Below the pieces are notes generated by a model, which made no database searches, was not told the DNA's origin, and was given only the letters and a program-made list of their open reading frames with translations. From the NCBI RefSeq assembly GCF_900109325.1, contig NZ_FNZU01000002.1, forward strand, positions 124,001-188,000: a stretch of 64,000 bases of DNA, written 5' to 3'. The stretch is from Alkalibacterium pelagium. GTDB taxonomy: Bacteria; Bacillota; Bacilli; Lactobacillales; Carnobacteriaceae_A. Below are positions 47,031-55,512 of the stretch, piece by piece. The position numbers and the translations under genes are program-made. The stretch's first letter is position 1, and the number at the start of each line of letters is the position of its first letter.

Positions 47031-48024
47031 AGTTTAATCGCATCCTTTCTCTTATGCCATCAGCCGGCACACCGTTTTCCTTACCGGAAAGTATCAGTCT
47101 GAGATTTTTGACTTCGATTTCCTTTGCATAGAGATAAGCGAGTACCGGCATCGGTCCAAAGGACTGAAGCCTGGCATTTCTCATCGTAGTCATGTATGCA
47201 TCATCTGTCTGCTGGTCGATCTTTACTGTAGACAGTTCATTTGTTTCAGAGTCAACTGACGCTTCAATCAATTTGCGGTAATCGGTTGTTCTGAAATACT
47301 GTAGAGCGTACTGCTGTCCATTTTCGGCAATATCGAGCAAATCATCTTTAGGAATCGATCCTGAGCTCGATAGAACGGTCAGCAGAAAATTGCGTGTCCT
47401 ATTCTGTTTCATTCCTCTGATCAAAGTAGATATATTTTTATAATCTATCATCGATTCTGTCAGTTCGGGTACGCCCTCTTCTCCTGTCTGATCAGCTAAA
47501 ATACGAAGATGGGTAAAGTACCGTCTGTCGAGTATGATATCCACAGCCTGAACATTATGATATTGATCGAAATCTTCCTGAAGTTCATGGATACTGTCCA
47601 TATACTCGACTGGAAGGACATCAGATTCACCTGTTCTTACCGCCTGTCTCAATTCTGATATAGGATAACGGCCGATCGGGATGAATAAATGATCCAGATC
47701 CTGATCTGTAAACTCTTCTTTAAAGAGAACTTTCAGGTTATGATAGGCATACCTCAACCCAGCGAGTTCTATCAATTCCTTGTTGGGAACAATCTCTAGC
47801 AGTTCATCAAATGTCTGATGAAGCTCATTCATGAACATTTCATCATAACTTTTATCTTCTTTGATTCTATCGACATCATTCCGGTAAGGCGTTTCTCTTA
47901 AAACATTGACAGCATCTTCAAATGAATCTGCAGTCAGCATGCGTTCGAAATGAGATCGAGTGAGGAGATCATTCTCGTAAATACGAATGAGAACATTACT
48001 TGAACCATAAGCGGTATCTTTCAA
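47020..48024 (-). CDS. ntpC: V-type ATPase subunit C/d (NtpC)
   Basis: A 334-aa helical subunit (d in eukaryotic naming) that connects the rotor shaft to the membrane ring. Typical features are NVLIRIYENDLLTRSHFERM, ELAGLRYAYHNLKVLFKEEF and a C-terminal AYLYAKEIEVKNLRLIL. It sits between ntpE and ntpG as in Enterococcus hirae. Confidence 0.93.
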   Translation of the reverse strand: MKDTAYGSSNVLIRIYENDLLTRSHFERMLTADSFEDAVNVLRETPYRNDVDRIKEDKSYDEMFMNELHQTFDELLEIVPNKELIELAGLRYAYHNLKVLFKEEFTDQDLDHLFIPIGRYPISELRQAVRTGESDVLPVEYMDSIHELQEDFDQYHNVQAVDIILDRRYFTHLRILADQTGEEGVPELTESMIDYKNISTLIRGMKQNRTRNFLLTVLSSSGSIPKDDLLDIAENGQQYALQYFRTTDYRKLIEASVDSETNELSTVKIDQQTDDAYMTTMRNARLQSFGPMPVLAYLYAKEIEVKNLRLILSGKENGVPADGIRERMRLNYAQ

Positions 48025-48038
48025 CTGTATTCTCCTCC

Positions 48039-48617
48039 TTAAAATAATTCGTTAGAAATATCTGGTAAAATGTCAGTTTTGGCATCTTCCACTAAAGAAT
48101 CGAATAAGAAGTTGTATTCTATGCCATTTTTTTCGATAAGAAACCCGGACTGTCCTTTTACAGTTTCATCCGATACCAAGACAGTCAGTTCAGCTGGTTT
48201 ATTAGCTGTTACCCAGGCTCCATCAATGGAATGGGCAGACTTTTCACCCAATTTCAAGGTCACTTGTTCTTCGTTTGTAAACTGCTTCAATACATTTGCA
48301 GTAAACTGTCGAAAAGTTTCTTTATCCAGATTATCCAGTTTGTATTTAGCCTCTTTGAACGTGTTGTTCAATATAGACTGCTTAGCAGCCAACACTTCAT
48401 TTCTTCTTCTGATATCCAGTGTATTTCTTCGAATCGTGTAATCATGCTCGGCATCTGCTTTGATTTGCTCCTTAGCTTGAAGACGTTTCTGTACCTCTTC
48501 TGCTTCGGCAGCCTGAATATCATCTTCAGCCTGTTTTTTAGCTTCTTCAATTTCAGTTCGTATAGCCGCTTTTTCTTTTTCAACGACTCGTTCAGTCAAT
48601 AATTTTAAATCTGCCAT
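48039..48617 (-). CDS. ntpE: V-type ATPase subunit E
   Basis: A 192-aa peripheral-stalk subunit with a long N-terminal coiled coil (about 1-105, rich in E, K, Q, A) and a C-terminal globular domain. The frame is open 42 bases further upstream, but the ATG at 48617 has GGAGGGAAATC and gives the usual MADLKLLTERVV start. It pairs with NtpF to form the stator. Confidence 0.92.
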   Translation of the reverse strand: MADLKLLTERVVEKEKAAIRTEIEEAKKQAEDDIQAAEAEEVQKRLQAKEQIKADAEHDYTIRRNTLDIRRRNEVLAAKQSILNNTFKEAKYKLDNLDKETFRQFTANVLKQFTNEEQVTLKLGEKSAHSIDGAWVTANKPAELTVLVSDETVKGQSGFLIEKNGIEYNFLFDSLVEDAKTDILPDISNELF

Positions 48618-48657
48618 GATTTCCCTCCGTTTCAGAGTAATAATAATGAAATGAAAC

Positions 48658-48715
48658 AAGGAATTCAGTTATTAAGTGTCAAACGGCTGCCTGATCACTG
48701 AACTCTAAATTCCTT
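48658..48715 (-). repeat. Hairpin between ntpK and ntpE
   Basis: AAGGAATTCAGT (48658-48669) pairs with ACTGA and ATTCCTT (48697-48701, 48709-48715) across a 7-base bulge. It has no T-run. It lies just past the stop of the high-copy proteolipid gene ntpK and may protect its mRNA. Confidence 0.55.
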
Positions 48716-48726
48716 CCTTTCATTTA

Positions 48727-49203
48727 TTACATGAAGATGATCATCATCAGGGAAATAACGAAACCTAAAATTGCATATGTTTCAACCATCGCTGAATAAA
48801 TGATTCCTTTAGTTGTATGTTCAGGTTTCTGAGCAAGAATCTGCATAGCAGCTACTGAAACTCGTCCCTGCAATGTACCGGATGTCAGTCCAGTAAACCC
48901 TACAGGAAGTCCAACCATCAGGTAGTACCATCCAGTTGACACATCAAGGTTAGTAGACAAGTTGATAATGATCAGTAGTCCGATAACGAAACCGTAAAGC
49001 CCCTGTGTTGCTGGAAGCATCTGAAGAACTAGTGCACGACCGAATTTTTCCGGCTGTTCTTTTGTCAAGGCAGCTGCTGCTTCACCTGCAGATCCTACCC
49101 CTCTTGATGATCCGATACCTGAAAGGATGACTGCCAGAGCGACACCTACTGCACCAAATACAAAACCTAAATTATCTCCAAAAAACAGTTCAAAGTTACT
49201 CAT
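48727..49203 (-). CDS. ntpK: V-type ATPase proteolipid subunit K (Na+ binding)
   Basis: A 158-aa ring subunit with four transmembrane helices (duplicated hairpin), the ion carrier of the pump. The Na+ ligands of Enterococcus hirae NtpK (L61, T64, Q65, Q110, E139) are all present with a +2 offset: L63, T66 and Q67 in LPATQGLYGF, Q112 in SGTLQG, and E141 in MVETYAILGF. This supports Na+ rather than H+ as the coupling ion. It lies between ntpI and ntpE. Confidence 0.95.
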   Translation of the reverse strand: MSNFELFFGDNLGFVFGAVGVALAVILSGIGSSRGVGSAGEAAAALTKEQPEKFGRALVLQMLPATQGLYGFVIGLLIIINLSTNLDVSTGWYYLMVGLPVGFTGLTSGTLQGRVSVAAMQILAQKPEHTTKGIIYSAMVETYAILGFVISLMMIIFM

Positions 49204-49235
49204 TATTTTTTTCCTCCATTATTATAAATATAGTT

Positions 49236-51197
49236 TTAACCGTTATTATTGTCTTCCATCCAGACATGTTTTTCAAGCATTTTAAGTGGAGTCAGTGGTC
49301 TGCCTCCGCCTTCGAAGAATTTACCGAAGAACTCAACGTACTGCAGTCGGGATGTGTGGACATAAGCACTTAAGAATGTCAGTGCTATATTTAGTGCCTG
49401 CAGGGCAATAATGATCAGAACACCTACAGTAAATCTTGCTATAGGCGGCAGGAAACCGATGATCATATTGAACGCCATCGCAATATTTGCACTTGCTACT
49501 GCCAGTGCCATCAGTCTTGTATAACTGACAATATCTCCTACATAACCTGATATTCCATATAAATTGTATGCTCCAAGACCAATACCCAATGCTTTGTTGG
49601 AACTGGAAATTGCTGAAACAACAAGGATACCAACTGCATTTAGAACCACAAGTCCAATACCGACTTGAGTCAGCAATGGAATATTTAATAACATAGCTCC
49701 TGCAACCCAGAGAATAAACCCTATCAGCATAAGGAACCAGGCATATCCATCCACGTATGAAGAGGCTCTCTGCCCCTGCTTGCCTTTGATGATTCCGTTC
49801 AGAACCAACCCGTACAGCAGCTGGATCAGTCCTAGTACAACTGAAAATGCCATAATTTCAAGGACATCATCCTGTAAAGAAAAGACTTGTATGGGCAGCT
49901 CTATTCCGAAGAAACTTCCGAAGAAAAGACCAAAAGCCATTGTCGGGAATGACAATGTATAGAGGAATTTCAGAAAATTGCCCATCGATCCTTCTATGTT
50001 AAATGCCTTAAGGGCAAATAATGTGACCCCAAACAGAAGCAGCCCATAACCAAGATCAGCTGCCATCATACCGAAGAACACCATAAAGAACGGCATCATA
50101 AGCGGGGTAGGATCAACCTCATTGTATTTAGGATAACTGAACATTTCTGTGATCATCTCGAACGGACGGACAAGTTTATTATTCTTGAGCACCACAGGTA
50201 CATCATTATATTCCTTCATTAAAATATCGTCGGAAAGAACAGCTACTTCGCTTTCACCGGTTGAGCTCTCGATATTGGCTTTAAGGGAATCTACCTTTTC
50301 TTCTTCTATCCAACCGGACAGCAGAAAAAGATGGGGGCTGTCTATGAGCAGCGCATGAGCCTTTTCCCGTTCGGAAATATTGTAGAAATATTCTTCTGCT
50401 AGTTCAAGATCTCTATAGAGTCTTGTCCATTTTCTCATATCAGATATAAGAGAAGATTTTTCGTCTCTAACTTCTTTCTGACCGGTCAGGTTGCGATAAA
50501 GTTCGTCTTCAGGTAGAAGTTCGTGTGAGTAAGTCAATTCTCTGTAGCTGTACTGGGCTATCAGTTCATCAAAGTGCTTTTTCTCTGTTTTAGGAAGAAT
50601 CAGTAGATACGCCACTTCATCACTTCGTCTGTAGACTTCATCGTAATAGACTTTTCCATTTTCACGCAGTGACTGAACCAGAGAATCAGACTGTTCTTTG
50701 TCAACTGTGCCGACCAGTACATCCATAAGCCTGAAATCACTGACTTCTTCCGGCATAAAGCTAAGAGCCCGCCATTTTCTCAGAAATTCCTCTTCCTGTT
50801 TCAGTCCTTTGAGTCGTTCATCCAGTTCGTTCAAATGTTTTTCCTTCTGAGAGACTTTCTCCAGAAGACCCTCAACATCTGCAGTTTCCACGTGACTTTC
50901 AAGCTCTTTAAGTGTGAAAACATCCCGCTTGGTCTTAAGTCTTTCAATCAGCCCAGGCTGATCAACATAATCTTTCAAATAATTAATTGCATATTCAATA
51001 TCCTGAAGTTTCGACTGACTGTCACTAGCCACATCACTCGATACGTTAGTTTCAAATTCACTGAGCAGACTTTCTTCTAGTACGTCAGCTAAAGGAATAA
51101 TTTCAAGACTTTGCATTTCCTGAACACTTTTTAACACAGCTTCCTTGTTAGAATGTTCCGCTAACAAGGTCAGTTTTTTCATTTTAGCTATTGCCAT
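49236..51197 (-). CDS. ntpI: V-type ATPase subunit I (a subunit)
   Basis: A 653-aa membrane stator subunit. A large cytoplasmic N-terminal half with coiled-coil segments (about 1-330) binds the stalks. The C-terminal half has about eight transmembrane helices. The conserved Arg that faces the ring is in SYTRLMALAVASAN (about 560). It overlaps the end of ntpF by 14 bases. Confidence 0.95.
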   Translation of the reverse strand: MAIAKMKKLTLLAEHSNKEAVLKSVQEMQSLEIIPLADVLEESLLSEFETNVSSDVASDSQSKLQDIEYAINYLKDYVDQPGLIERLKTKRDVFTLKELESHVETADVEGLLEKVSQKEKHLNELDERLKGLKQEEEFLRKWRALSFMPEEVSDFRLMDVLVGTVDKEQSDSLVQSLRENGKVYYDEVYRRSDEVAYLLILPKTEKKHFDELIAQYSYRELTYSHELLPEDELYRNLTGQKEVRDEKSSLISDMRKWTRLYRDLELAEEYFYNISEREKAHALLIDSPHLFLLSGWIEEEKVDSLKANIESSTGESEVAVLSDDILMKEYNDVPVVLKNNKLVRPFEMITEMFSYPKYNEVDPTPLMMPFFMVFFGMMAADLGYGLLLFGVTLFALKAFNIEGSMGNFLKFLYTLSFPTMAFGLFFGSFFGIELPIQVFSLQDDVLEIMAFSVVLGLIQLLYGLVLNGIIKGKQGQRASSYVDGYAWFLMLIGFILWVAGAMLLNIPLLTQVGIGLVVLNAVGILVVSAISSSNKALGIGLGAYNLYGISGYVGDIVSYTRLMALAVASANIAMAFNMIIGFLPPIARFTVGVLIIIALQALNIALTFLSAYVHTSRLQYVEFFGKFFEGGGRPLTPLKMLEKHVWMEDNNNG

Positions 51198-51510
51198 ATC
51201 GACGCAATACCTCCTCTGCTATTCGACTGGCCAATCTGTCTTTTTCCGATTCATAGGTAGCGTTGAATCGGTTAATGTCTTCATTGATCTGCTCTTCAAA
51301 CACTTTCTCATCTTCACCCAGTCTGGACTCGACCTGTTCCTGCTGCTCTTTTCGATAGGCAGCAAGTTCGTGTTCAGTCTGCTCGTTTATTTTCTCCATC
51401 CGAAGAGCAGTTCCAGCCTTGATGTCTTTTATCTCTTTTTCAGCATTGGCTCTAAGTTCTTCAACTCTAGCCTCTGCATCTTTTACGTAATTAATTGCTT
51501 CACGGTTCAC
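51184..51510 (-). CDS. ntpF: V-type ATPase peripheral stalk subunit (NtpF, G/H type)
   Basis: A 108-aa charged, almost fully coiled-coil protein and first gene of the operon, in the position of ntpF in Enterococcus hirae. It forms the peripheral stalk with NtpE. It has no distinct domain motif; the call rests on heptad-like composition, size and position. The GTG start is 6-7 bases from GGGGGAG. An ATG just upstream is out of frame and stops at once. Confidence 0.88.
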   Translation of the reverse strand: MNREAINYVKDAEARVEELRANAEKEIKDIKAGTALRMEKINEQTEHELAAYRKEQQEQVESRLGEDEKVFEEQINEDINRFNATYESEKDRLASRIAEEVLRRYGNS

Positions 51511-51527
51511 TTCATTCTCCCCCTTTC

Positions 51528-51600
51528 AAAAAAAGGGCGCAGCTAACAGGCCTTCTTCTCGCCCTAGAAGAAAATAACCTTGAAAGCTCACGCCCAACCG
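51528..51600 (-). promoter_or_regulatory. Structured leader with terminator-like hairpin (ntp operon)
   Basis: The ntp leader RNA folds as follows. P1 pairs GGGCG-TG-AGCT (plus 51585-51595) with AGCT-G-CGCCC (51535-51544). Inside lies a perfect 7-base hairpin TTCTTCT / AGAAGAA (51553-51559, 51566-51572) with loop AGGGCG. P1 is followed at once by seven Ts (51528-51534), then 17 or so bases to the start codon. The hexaloop AGGGCG can also pair with the 3' arm of P1, giving an alternative to the terminator. This looks like an attenuator or riboswitch. Its ligand is unknown; Na+ is a plausible guess from the genes it controls. Confidence 0.6.
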
Positions 51601-51629
51601 CATTGATATAAATTGTACTAACAAAATTT

Positions 51630-51659
51630 ATAATAGCATACTCTCAAAATTAGTGTCAA
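51630..51659 (-). promoter_or_regulatory. Strong promoter of the ntp operon
   Basis: Minus strand: perfect -35 TTGACA (51654-51659), 18-base spacer, -10 TATTAT (51630-51635) with an extended TGC just before it. Transcription would begin near 51623, giving a leader of about 110 bases. Confidence 0.8.
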
Positions 51660-51717
51660 CTGAAACTTATCAGCAGTCTCTTTATTCAGGACTACTGTAA
51701 TGAGGGGAAAGTGACTG

Positions 51718-52584
51718 TTACCGTTCTTCTCCATAACTGAAGACGGATAAAGAGCCAAATCCTGTATGGGCTGCAACTGTCGGACCATAGCTTGATACAA
51801 TAATTTCCTTAGGACTCACTTTTTCAAGCAGTTTCTCTCTGACAAAGTCAGCTTCCTCAGGCACTCCAACATGACCGATAAAGACAGCATGCTCTTCTTC
51901 ATCTCTTATGTTCTTGACTGTCTGATCGACAAGGAATTGAAGTGACTTCTTCCTGCCTCGAACTTTTGAGGACGGGACAAGCTTTCCTTCACGGTTCATG
52001 ATGATGATCGGCTTGACATTGAGCAGTGAACCAACTGTAGCTGCAGTAGCTGAGATCCTTCCTCCTCGCTGCAGATGTTTAATGTCATCTACTGTGACCC
52101 AGGAATGGTAGTTCAGCTTATTATCCTCGACCCAATTGACCAGTTCATCCTTACTCATACCTGCCTCTTTTTTCAGTGCAGCTTCATAGACCAGCAGGCC
52201 TTCTCCAAGACTGGCTGCCCGTGTGTCGATGATGGTCAGATCCACATCATCATATTCTTCTTCAAGCATCTGCTTGGCTTGACGGGCACTATTAAGTGAC
52301 CCACTCAATTCTGAAGAAAACCCTAAGTAAATAACCGGCTTACCTTCATCTACATATTTCTTAAACTTTTCGAGATAGGCATGAACGTTGACTTGTGATG
52401 TTGAAGCAGTCTCTCCTTCTTTAAGTCGATTAAAAAAGGACGTCTTATCGAACGTTTTTCCCATATCATCGATCAGCTCTTCTCCACTGATAGTAATTGT
52501 GAAGTTGACAATATCCAGGTCGAATCTTTCCACTAATTCCAGCGGAAGATCACAACAGGAATCGGTTATCAGCTGATAATCCAT
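51718..52584 (-). CDS. DegV family fatty-acid-binding protein (FakB type)
   Basis: A 288-aa DegV protein. Members bind a single fatty acid and, as FakB, present it to FakA for phosphorylation. Visible motifs are TDSCCDLPLELVERF at the start, TSQVNVHAY (phosphate/carboxylate contact), YLGFSSELSGSLNSAR, and GRISATAATVGSLLNVKPII. FakA is encoded at 25.8 kb. A TATAAT box lies about 34 bases upstream (52618-52623). The preferred acyl chain is unknown. Confidence 0.9.
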   Translation of the reverse strand: MDYQLITDSCCDLPLELVERFDLDIVNFTITISGEELIDDMGKTFDKTSFFNRLKEGETASTSQVNVHAYLEKFKKYVDEGKPVIYLGFSSELSGSLNSARQAKQMLEEEYDDVDLTIIDTRAASLGEGLLVYEAALKKEAGMSKDELVNWVEDNKLNYHSWVTVDDIKHLQRGGRISATAATVGSLLNVKPIIIMNREGKLVPSSKVRGRKKSLQFLVDQTVKNIRDEEEHAVFIGHVGVPEEADFVREKLLEKVSPKEIIVSSYGPTVAAHTGFGSLSVFSYGEER

Positions 52585-52776
52585 AAAATACCCACTCCTT
52601 ATAATGTATTCATTCCTATTATACGTTTTTTTTAGTTAAATAGAAACAAAAGCACTAAAATATCCTCCCCACTTCAGTTTTATCTTCAGTTCCTTCATTC
52701 CTATAGTCAATAAGCTTTTGAGAATCTCATTAGACAAACGTGTTCCAGACAATCACAAAAAAACTGCATGAGACTC

Positions 52777-52805
52777 TTGACGAATGTATGTTCGCAAGCT
52801 ATACT
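52777..52805 (+). promoter_or_regulatory. Promoter of the unknown 107-aa gene
   Basis: Plus strand: -35 TTGACG (52777-52782), 17-base spacer, -10 TATACT (52800-52805), 30 bases before the start codon. It is a clear sigma-A promoter. Confidence 0.72.
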
Positions 52806-52835
52806 AAAGGTAACATATGTTCGGGGAGGACGATC

Positions 52836-53159
52836 ATGAGTAAATTAGCTATTGAAACACAGCATATTGTAGATGTTTTCAGGAAAGGATACGGCGCTCT
52901 GTTTTCTACCAGTTTATCTAAAGTTCAGCCGCAGATGCCAAAAAGTCAGTTGGGTTTATTCCTTAAGCAGTCTGTCAAAAAACAGCAGCGTATTATCGTT
53001 CAGGTCAACCCTACTGCTCATTCAGATCAGATCAACGAGTTTATAGGGATACCAGTATTTTCACCTCATTCAACTCAAGTCATTATAAAAACAGCTTCAT
53101 CACGAACTACTTACTTAATTAATGCCAAAGACATCAGACATATCAGATTGACAAAATAA
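52836..53159 (+). CDS. Hypothetical protein, 107 aa
   Basis: I do not recognise this protein. It is basic, with no signal peptide or transmembrane helix. The N-terminal half looks helical (IETQHIVDVFRKGYGALF); the C-terminal half is beta-like with hydrophobic strands (QRIIVQVNP, TQVIIKTAS, TTYLINAKDI). The start at 52836 follows GGGGAGGA by about 5 bases; an upstream ATG in the same frame lies before the promoter and is rejected. It has its own promoter and terminator and sits alone on the plus strand between the divergent degV-type gene and the convergent opuC operon. Confidence 0.75.
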   Translation: MSKLAIETQHIVDVFRKGYGALFSTSLSKVQPQMPKSQLGLFLKQSVKKQQRIIVQVNPTAHSDQINEFIGIPVFSPHSTQVIIKTASSRTTYLINAKDIRHIRLTK

Positions 53160-53201
53160 AAAACAGCTATGGAGACAAGATCATCTCCATAGCTGTTTTT
53201 T
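53158..53201. terminator. Bidirectional terminator
   Basis: A perfect 18-base stem (53158-53175 with 53184-53201) and 8-base loop, with A/T runs at both ends. It ends both the plus-strand unknown gene and the minus-strand opuC operon. Confidence 0.93.
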
Positions 53202-53203
53202 GA

Positions 53204-53893
53204 TTATCTGCTCACCCGACTGGCCGGATTCAGTTTTCTTTCAAGCCATGCCAGGACAAGATCAGCTGCAACAGCCATGAGTGCAGTTGGAATAGCACCG
53301 GCCAGGATGATTGCTCCTCCTTGAGAAGCATTCACGCCTCTCTGGATAATATCTCCTAGTCCACCTGCACCGATAAACGTTCCAATAGCAGTTACACCGA
53401 TAGCTACGACCAGAGCGTTCCTTAATCCAGCCATAATCACCGATAATGCCATGGGCAGCTCCACTTTGTAAGTCTGCTGCCAGCGGGTCATTCCCATCCC
53501 TTTTGCAGCATCCATCAAAGCGTTGTCTACATTCTTCACACCCGCATAAGTGTTTTTAACGATCGGAAGAAGTGAATACAGGAATACAGTGATAATTACT
53601 GTGTTGACACCAATCCCGAACCCAAGCATTAGGATCGACAGCATTGCGAGAGATGGTATGGTCTGTATCACGTTAGCTGCTCCTACTACCCAATCAGCCA
53701 GTTTACTGTGTCTCGCTATATAAAATCCCAGAGGAATAGCAACGAGAGCGGCAAACAGCACACCGTAAATCGAGATAAGAAAGTGACGGACAAACTGATC
53801 CCATAGATAGGGGCCATTCTGCTGAACGTAGTAAATCAGCTGCTGGACGATATTCATTTGCGATAATTCATCTAGCCCTTCAATATTTAACAT
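53204..53893 (-). CDS. opuCD: Osmoprotectant ABC transporter permease OpuCD
   Basis: A 229-aa membrane permease with about six helices, second permease of the OpuC importer for glycine betaine, carnitine or choline-type solutes. Motifs are IQTIPSLAMLSILM, LLPIVKNTYAGVKNVD and the EAA loop DAAKGMGMTRWQQTYKVELP. The frame is open to 53956, but the ATG at 53893 has GGAGGGG at correct spacing; it overlaps neither start nor stop badly. It is the last gene of the operon. Confidence 0.92.
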   Translation of the reverse strand: MLNIEGLDELSQMNIVQQLIYYVQQNGPYLWDQFVRHFLISIYGVLFAALVAIPLGFYIARHSKLADWVVGAANVIQTIPSLAMLSILMLGFGIGVNTVIITVFLYSLLPIVKNTYAGVKNVDNALMDAAKGMGMTRWQQTYKVELPMALSVIMAGLRNALVVAIGVTAIGTFIGAGGLGDIIQRGVNASQGGAIILAGAIPTALMAVAADLVLAWLERKLNPASRVSR

Positions 53894-53894
53894 C

Positions 53895-54851
53895 TTATTC
53901 CCCTCCTGCTGGTTCGAGATATGGTTCACTGTCTTCAAAGTAGTTATTAGCTTCAAGAAACTCTGTAGCTACAGTGGCCGGTTCAATAAGATACTCGTCA
54001 GCGATAAAGTTCATTTCCTGCATATATTCCGTTTCTATGACTCCTTCAAGCTTCAACAGGATGTCCTCGAGGAGAGGATACTCTTCAAGAGTATCATAAA
54101 GAGCTGACGGACTTGCGTCATATGGAGGGAAGAAATTTAAGTCGTCCTCCAGAAATACCAGATCATAGCTGGCGATTCGTCCATCTGTAGAATACCCCAA
54201 GACGATGTCCATGTTGCCGGACTGAACTGCATCATATACTAGACCTATCTCCATGGGGTAGACGGTATCGAAGTCGAATTCATATGTTTCCAGAAATGCT
54301 CTGTAGCCATCTCCTTCTCTTTCCATCCAAGAATTATCGACTCCAGCAGTCAGGTCTTCAGCAATGGGTTCGAGATCGCTTATTGTTTCAAGTCCATACT
54401 CTTCTGCCAGTTCACTCGTTACGAGAAATGCATAAGTGTTTTCAAAACCATAGGACGGGAAGTATTTCATATTGTACTGTTCTCTAAATCCTTCTGTTAC
54501 AGCGGCTCTTGCTTCATCAGGATCCGTAATTGGATCCATACCCAGCTCTCCTGTCAAAGCAGTTCCCGTGTAGCTTGCAGCAGCGACATCCGCATCTCCC
54601 TGCGCAAGTGCCTGTGTCACCATCGTGGATGACCCGAGATTTTGAATAACATCCGCATTGATATCAGAGTAGTGATTGACCATGCCCTGTACAATGTATC
54701 CTAAGATGACCATCTCAGTAGATGACTGAGTAGCAATAGTAATATTACCTTCTTCAGTCAGACCTGCTCCCAGACCAGGAAGAGAACAAGCTGTCATCAA
54801 TACTGCTGCAGAACTCAAAGCAGCAAGTTTCAAATTTTTCTTAAATTTCAT
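53895..54851 (-). CDS. opuCC: Osmoprotectant-binding lipoprotein OpuCC
   Basis: A 318-aa substrate-binding lipoprotein. The signal peptide ends in lipobox LMTAC (Cys at about 22). The QAT/OpuAC-type domain shows NITIATQSSTEMVILGYIV and the typical DVAAASYTGTALTGEL. It is exposed on the outer membrane face and delivers solutes to OpuCB/CD. It is acidic overall. Ligand (betaine, carnitine or choline) cannot be told from sequence. Confidence 0.92.
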   Translation of the reverse strand: MKFKKNLKLAALSSAAVLMTACSLPGLGAGLTEEGNITIATQSSTEMVILGYIVQGMVNHYSDINADVIQNLGSSTMVTQALAQGDADVAAASYTGTALTGELGMDPITDPDEARAAVTEGFREQYNMKYFPSYGFENTYAFLVTSELAEEYGLETISDLEPIAEDLTAGVDNSWMEREGDGYRAFLETYEFDFDTVYPMEIGLVYDAVQSGNMDIVLGYSTDGRIASYDLVFLEDDLNFFPPYDASPSALYDTLEEYPLLEDILLKLEGVIETEYMQEMNFIADEYLIEPATVATEFLEANNYFEDSEPYLEPAGGE

Positions 54852-54867
54852 TATTATCAGCCTTTCT

Positions 54868-55500
54868 CTATTCTGTGACTTGGTTTCTAGGTGTAACCTT
54901 CTTCTCTACTCGTCCTAATACAAAATCCACCAGTAAAGCCAGGATGGTCACAGGGATCGTTCCTCCTATGATCAGTTCAGGAATGTAGAGGTTCAACCCA
55001 TTAAAAATGAAATCTCCAAGTCCACCTGCTCCTATATATGATGCAAGAGCTGCCCAGGCGATAACGTAAGTTCCTGACAGTCTGATACCCGCCATGATTA
55101 CTGGAGCTGCCTGAGGGAGTTCCACCTTCCTGACCAGCTGGGATTCGGTCATCCCCATTCCTCTGGCTGCATCTACAAGATCAGGATTCACACCCTTCAT
55201 GCCTGTATACGTATTTCTGAGAATAGGCAGGAGCGAATAGATAAAGAGTGCCATGATAGCTGGAAACTGTCCGATCCCAAGAAATGGAATCATCAGAGCC
55301 AGCAGTGCCAGTGACGGAACAGTCTGAAGTATGGAAGCCAGACCGATGAAAAATGTCGCCAGTTTATCCGTTCGTGTAAGTAGGATACCGATCGGCACTG
55401 CTACGATCACACCTAATCCTAATGCTACTATTGATATATATAAGTGTTCCCAGATCAGTCGCATCATCTGAGCACCGTAGTTGTTAAGAAAATCGATCAC
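54868..55500 (-). CDS. opuCB: Osmoprotectant ABC transporter permease OpuCB
   Basis: A 210-aa permease with about five to six helices. Features are [37 protein letters not shown] and the EAA loop [20 protein letters not shown]. It follows opuCA by 12 bases and precedes opuCC, the standard CA-CB-CC-CD order. Confidence 0.93.
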   Translation of the reverse strand: MIDFLNNYGAQMMRLIWEHLYISIVALGLGVIVAVPIGILLTRTDKLATFFIGLASILQTVPSLALLALMIPFLGIGQFPAIMALFIYSLLPILRNTYTGMKGVNPDLVDAARGMGMTESQLVRKVELPQAAPVIMAGIRLSGTYVIAWAALASYIGAGGLGDFIFNGLNLYIPELIIGGTIPVTILALLVDFVLGRVEKKVTPRNQVTE

Positions 55501-55512
55501 TGAGGTCTCCTC

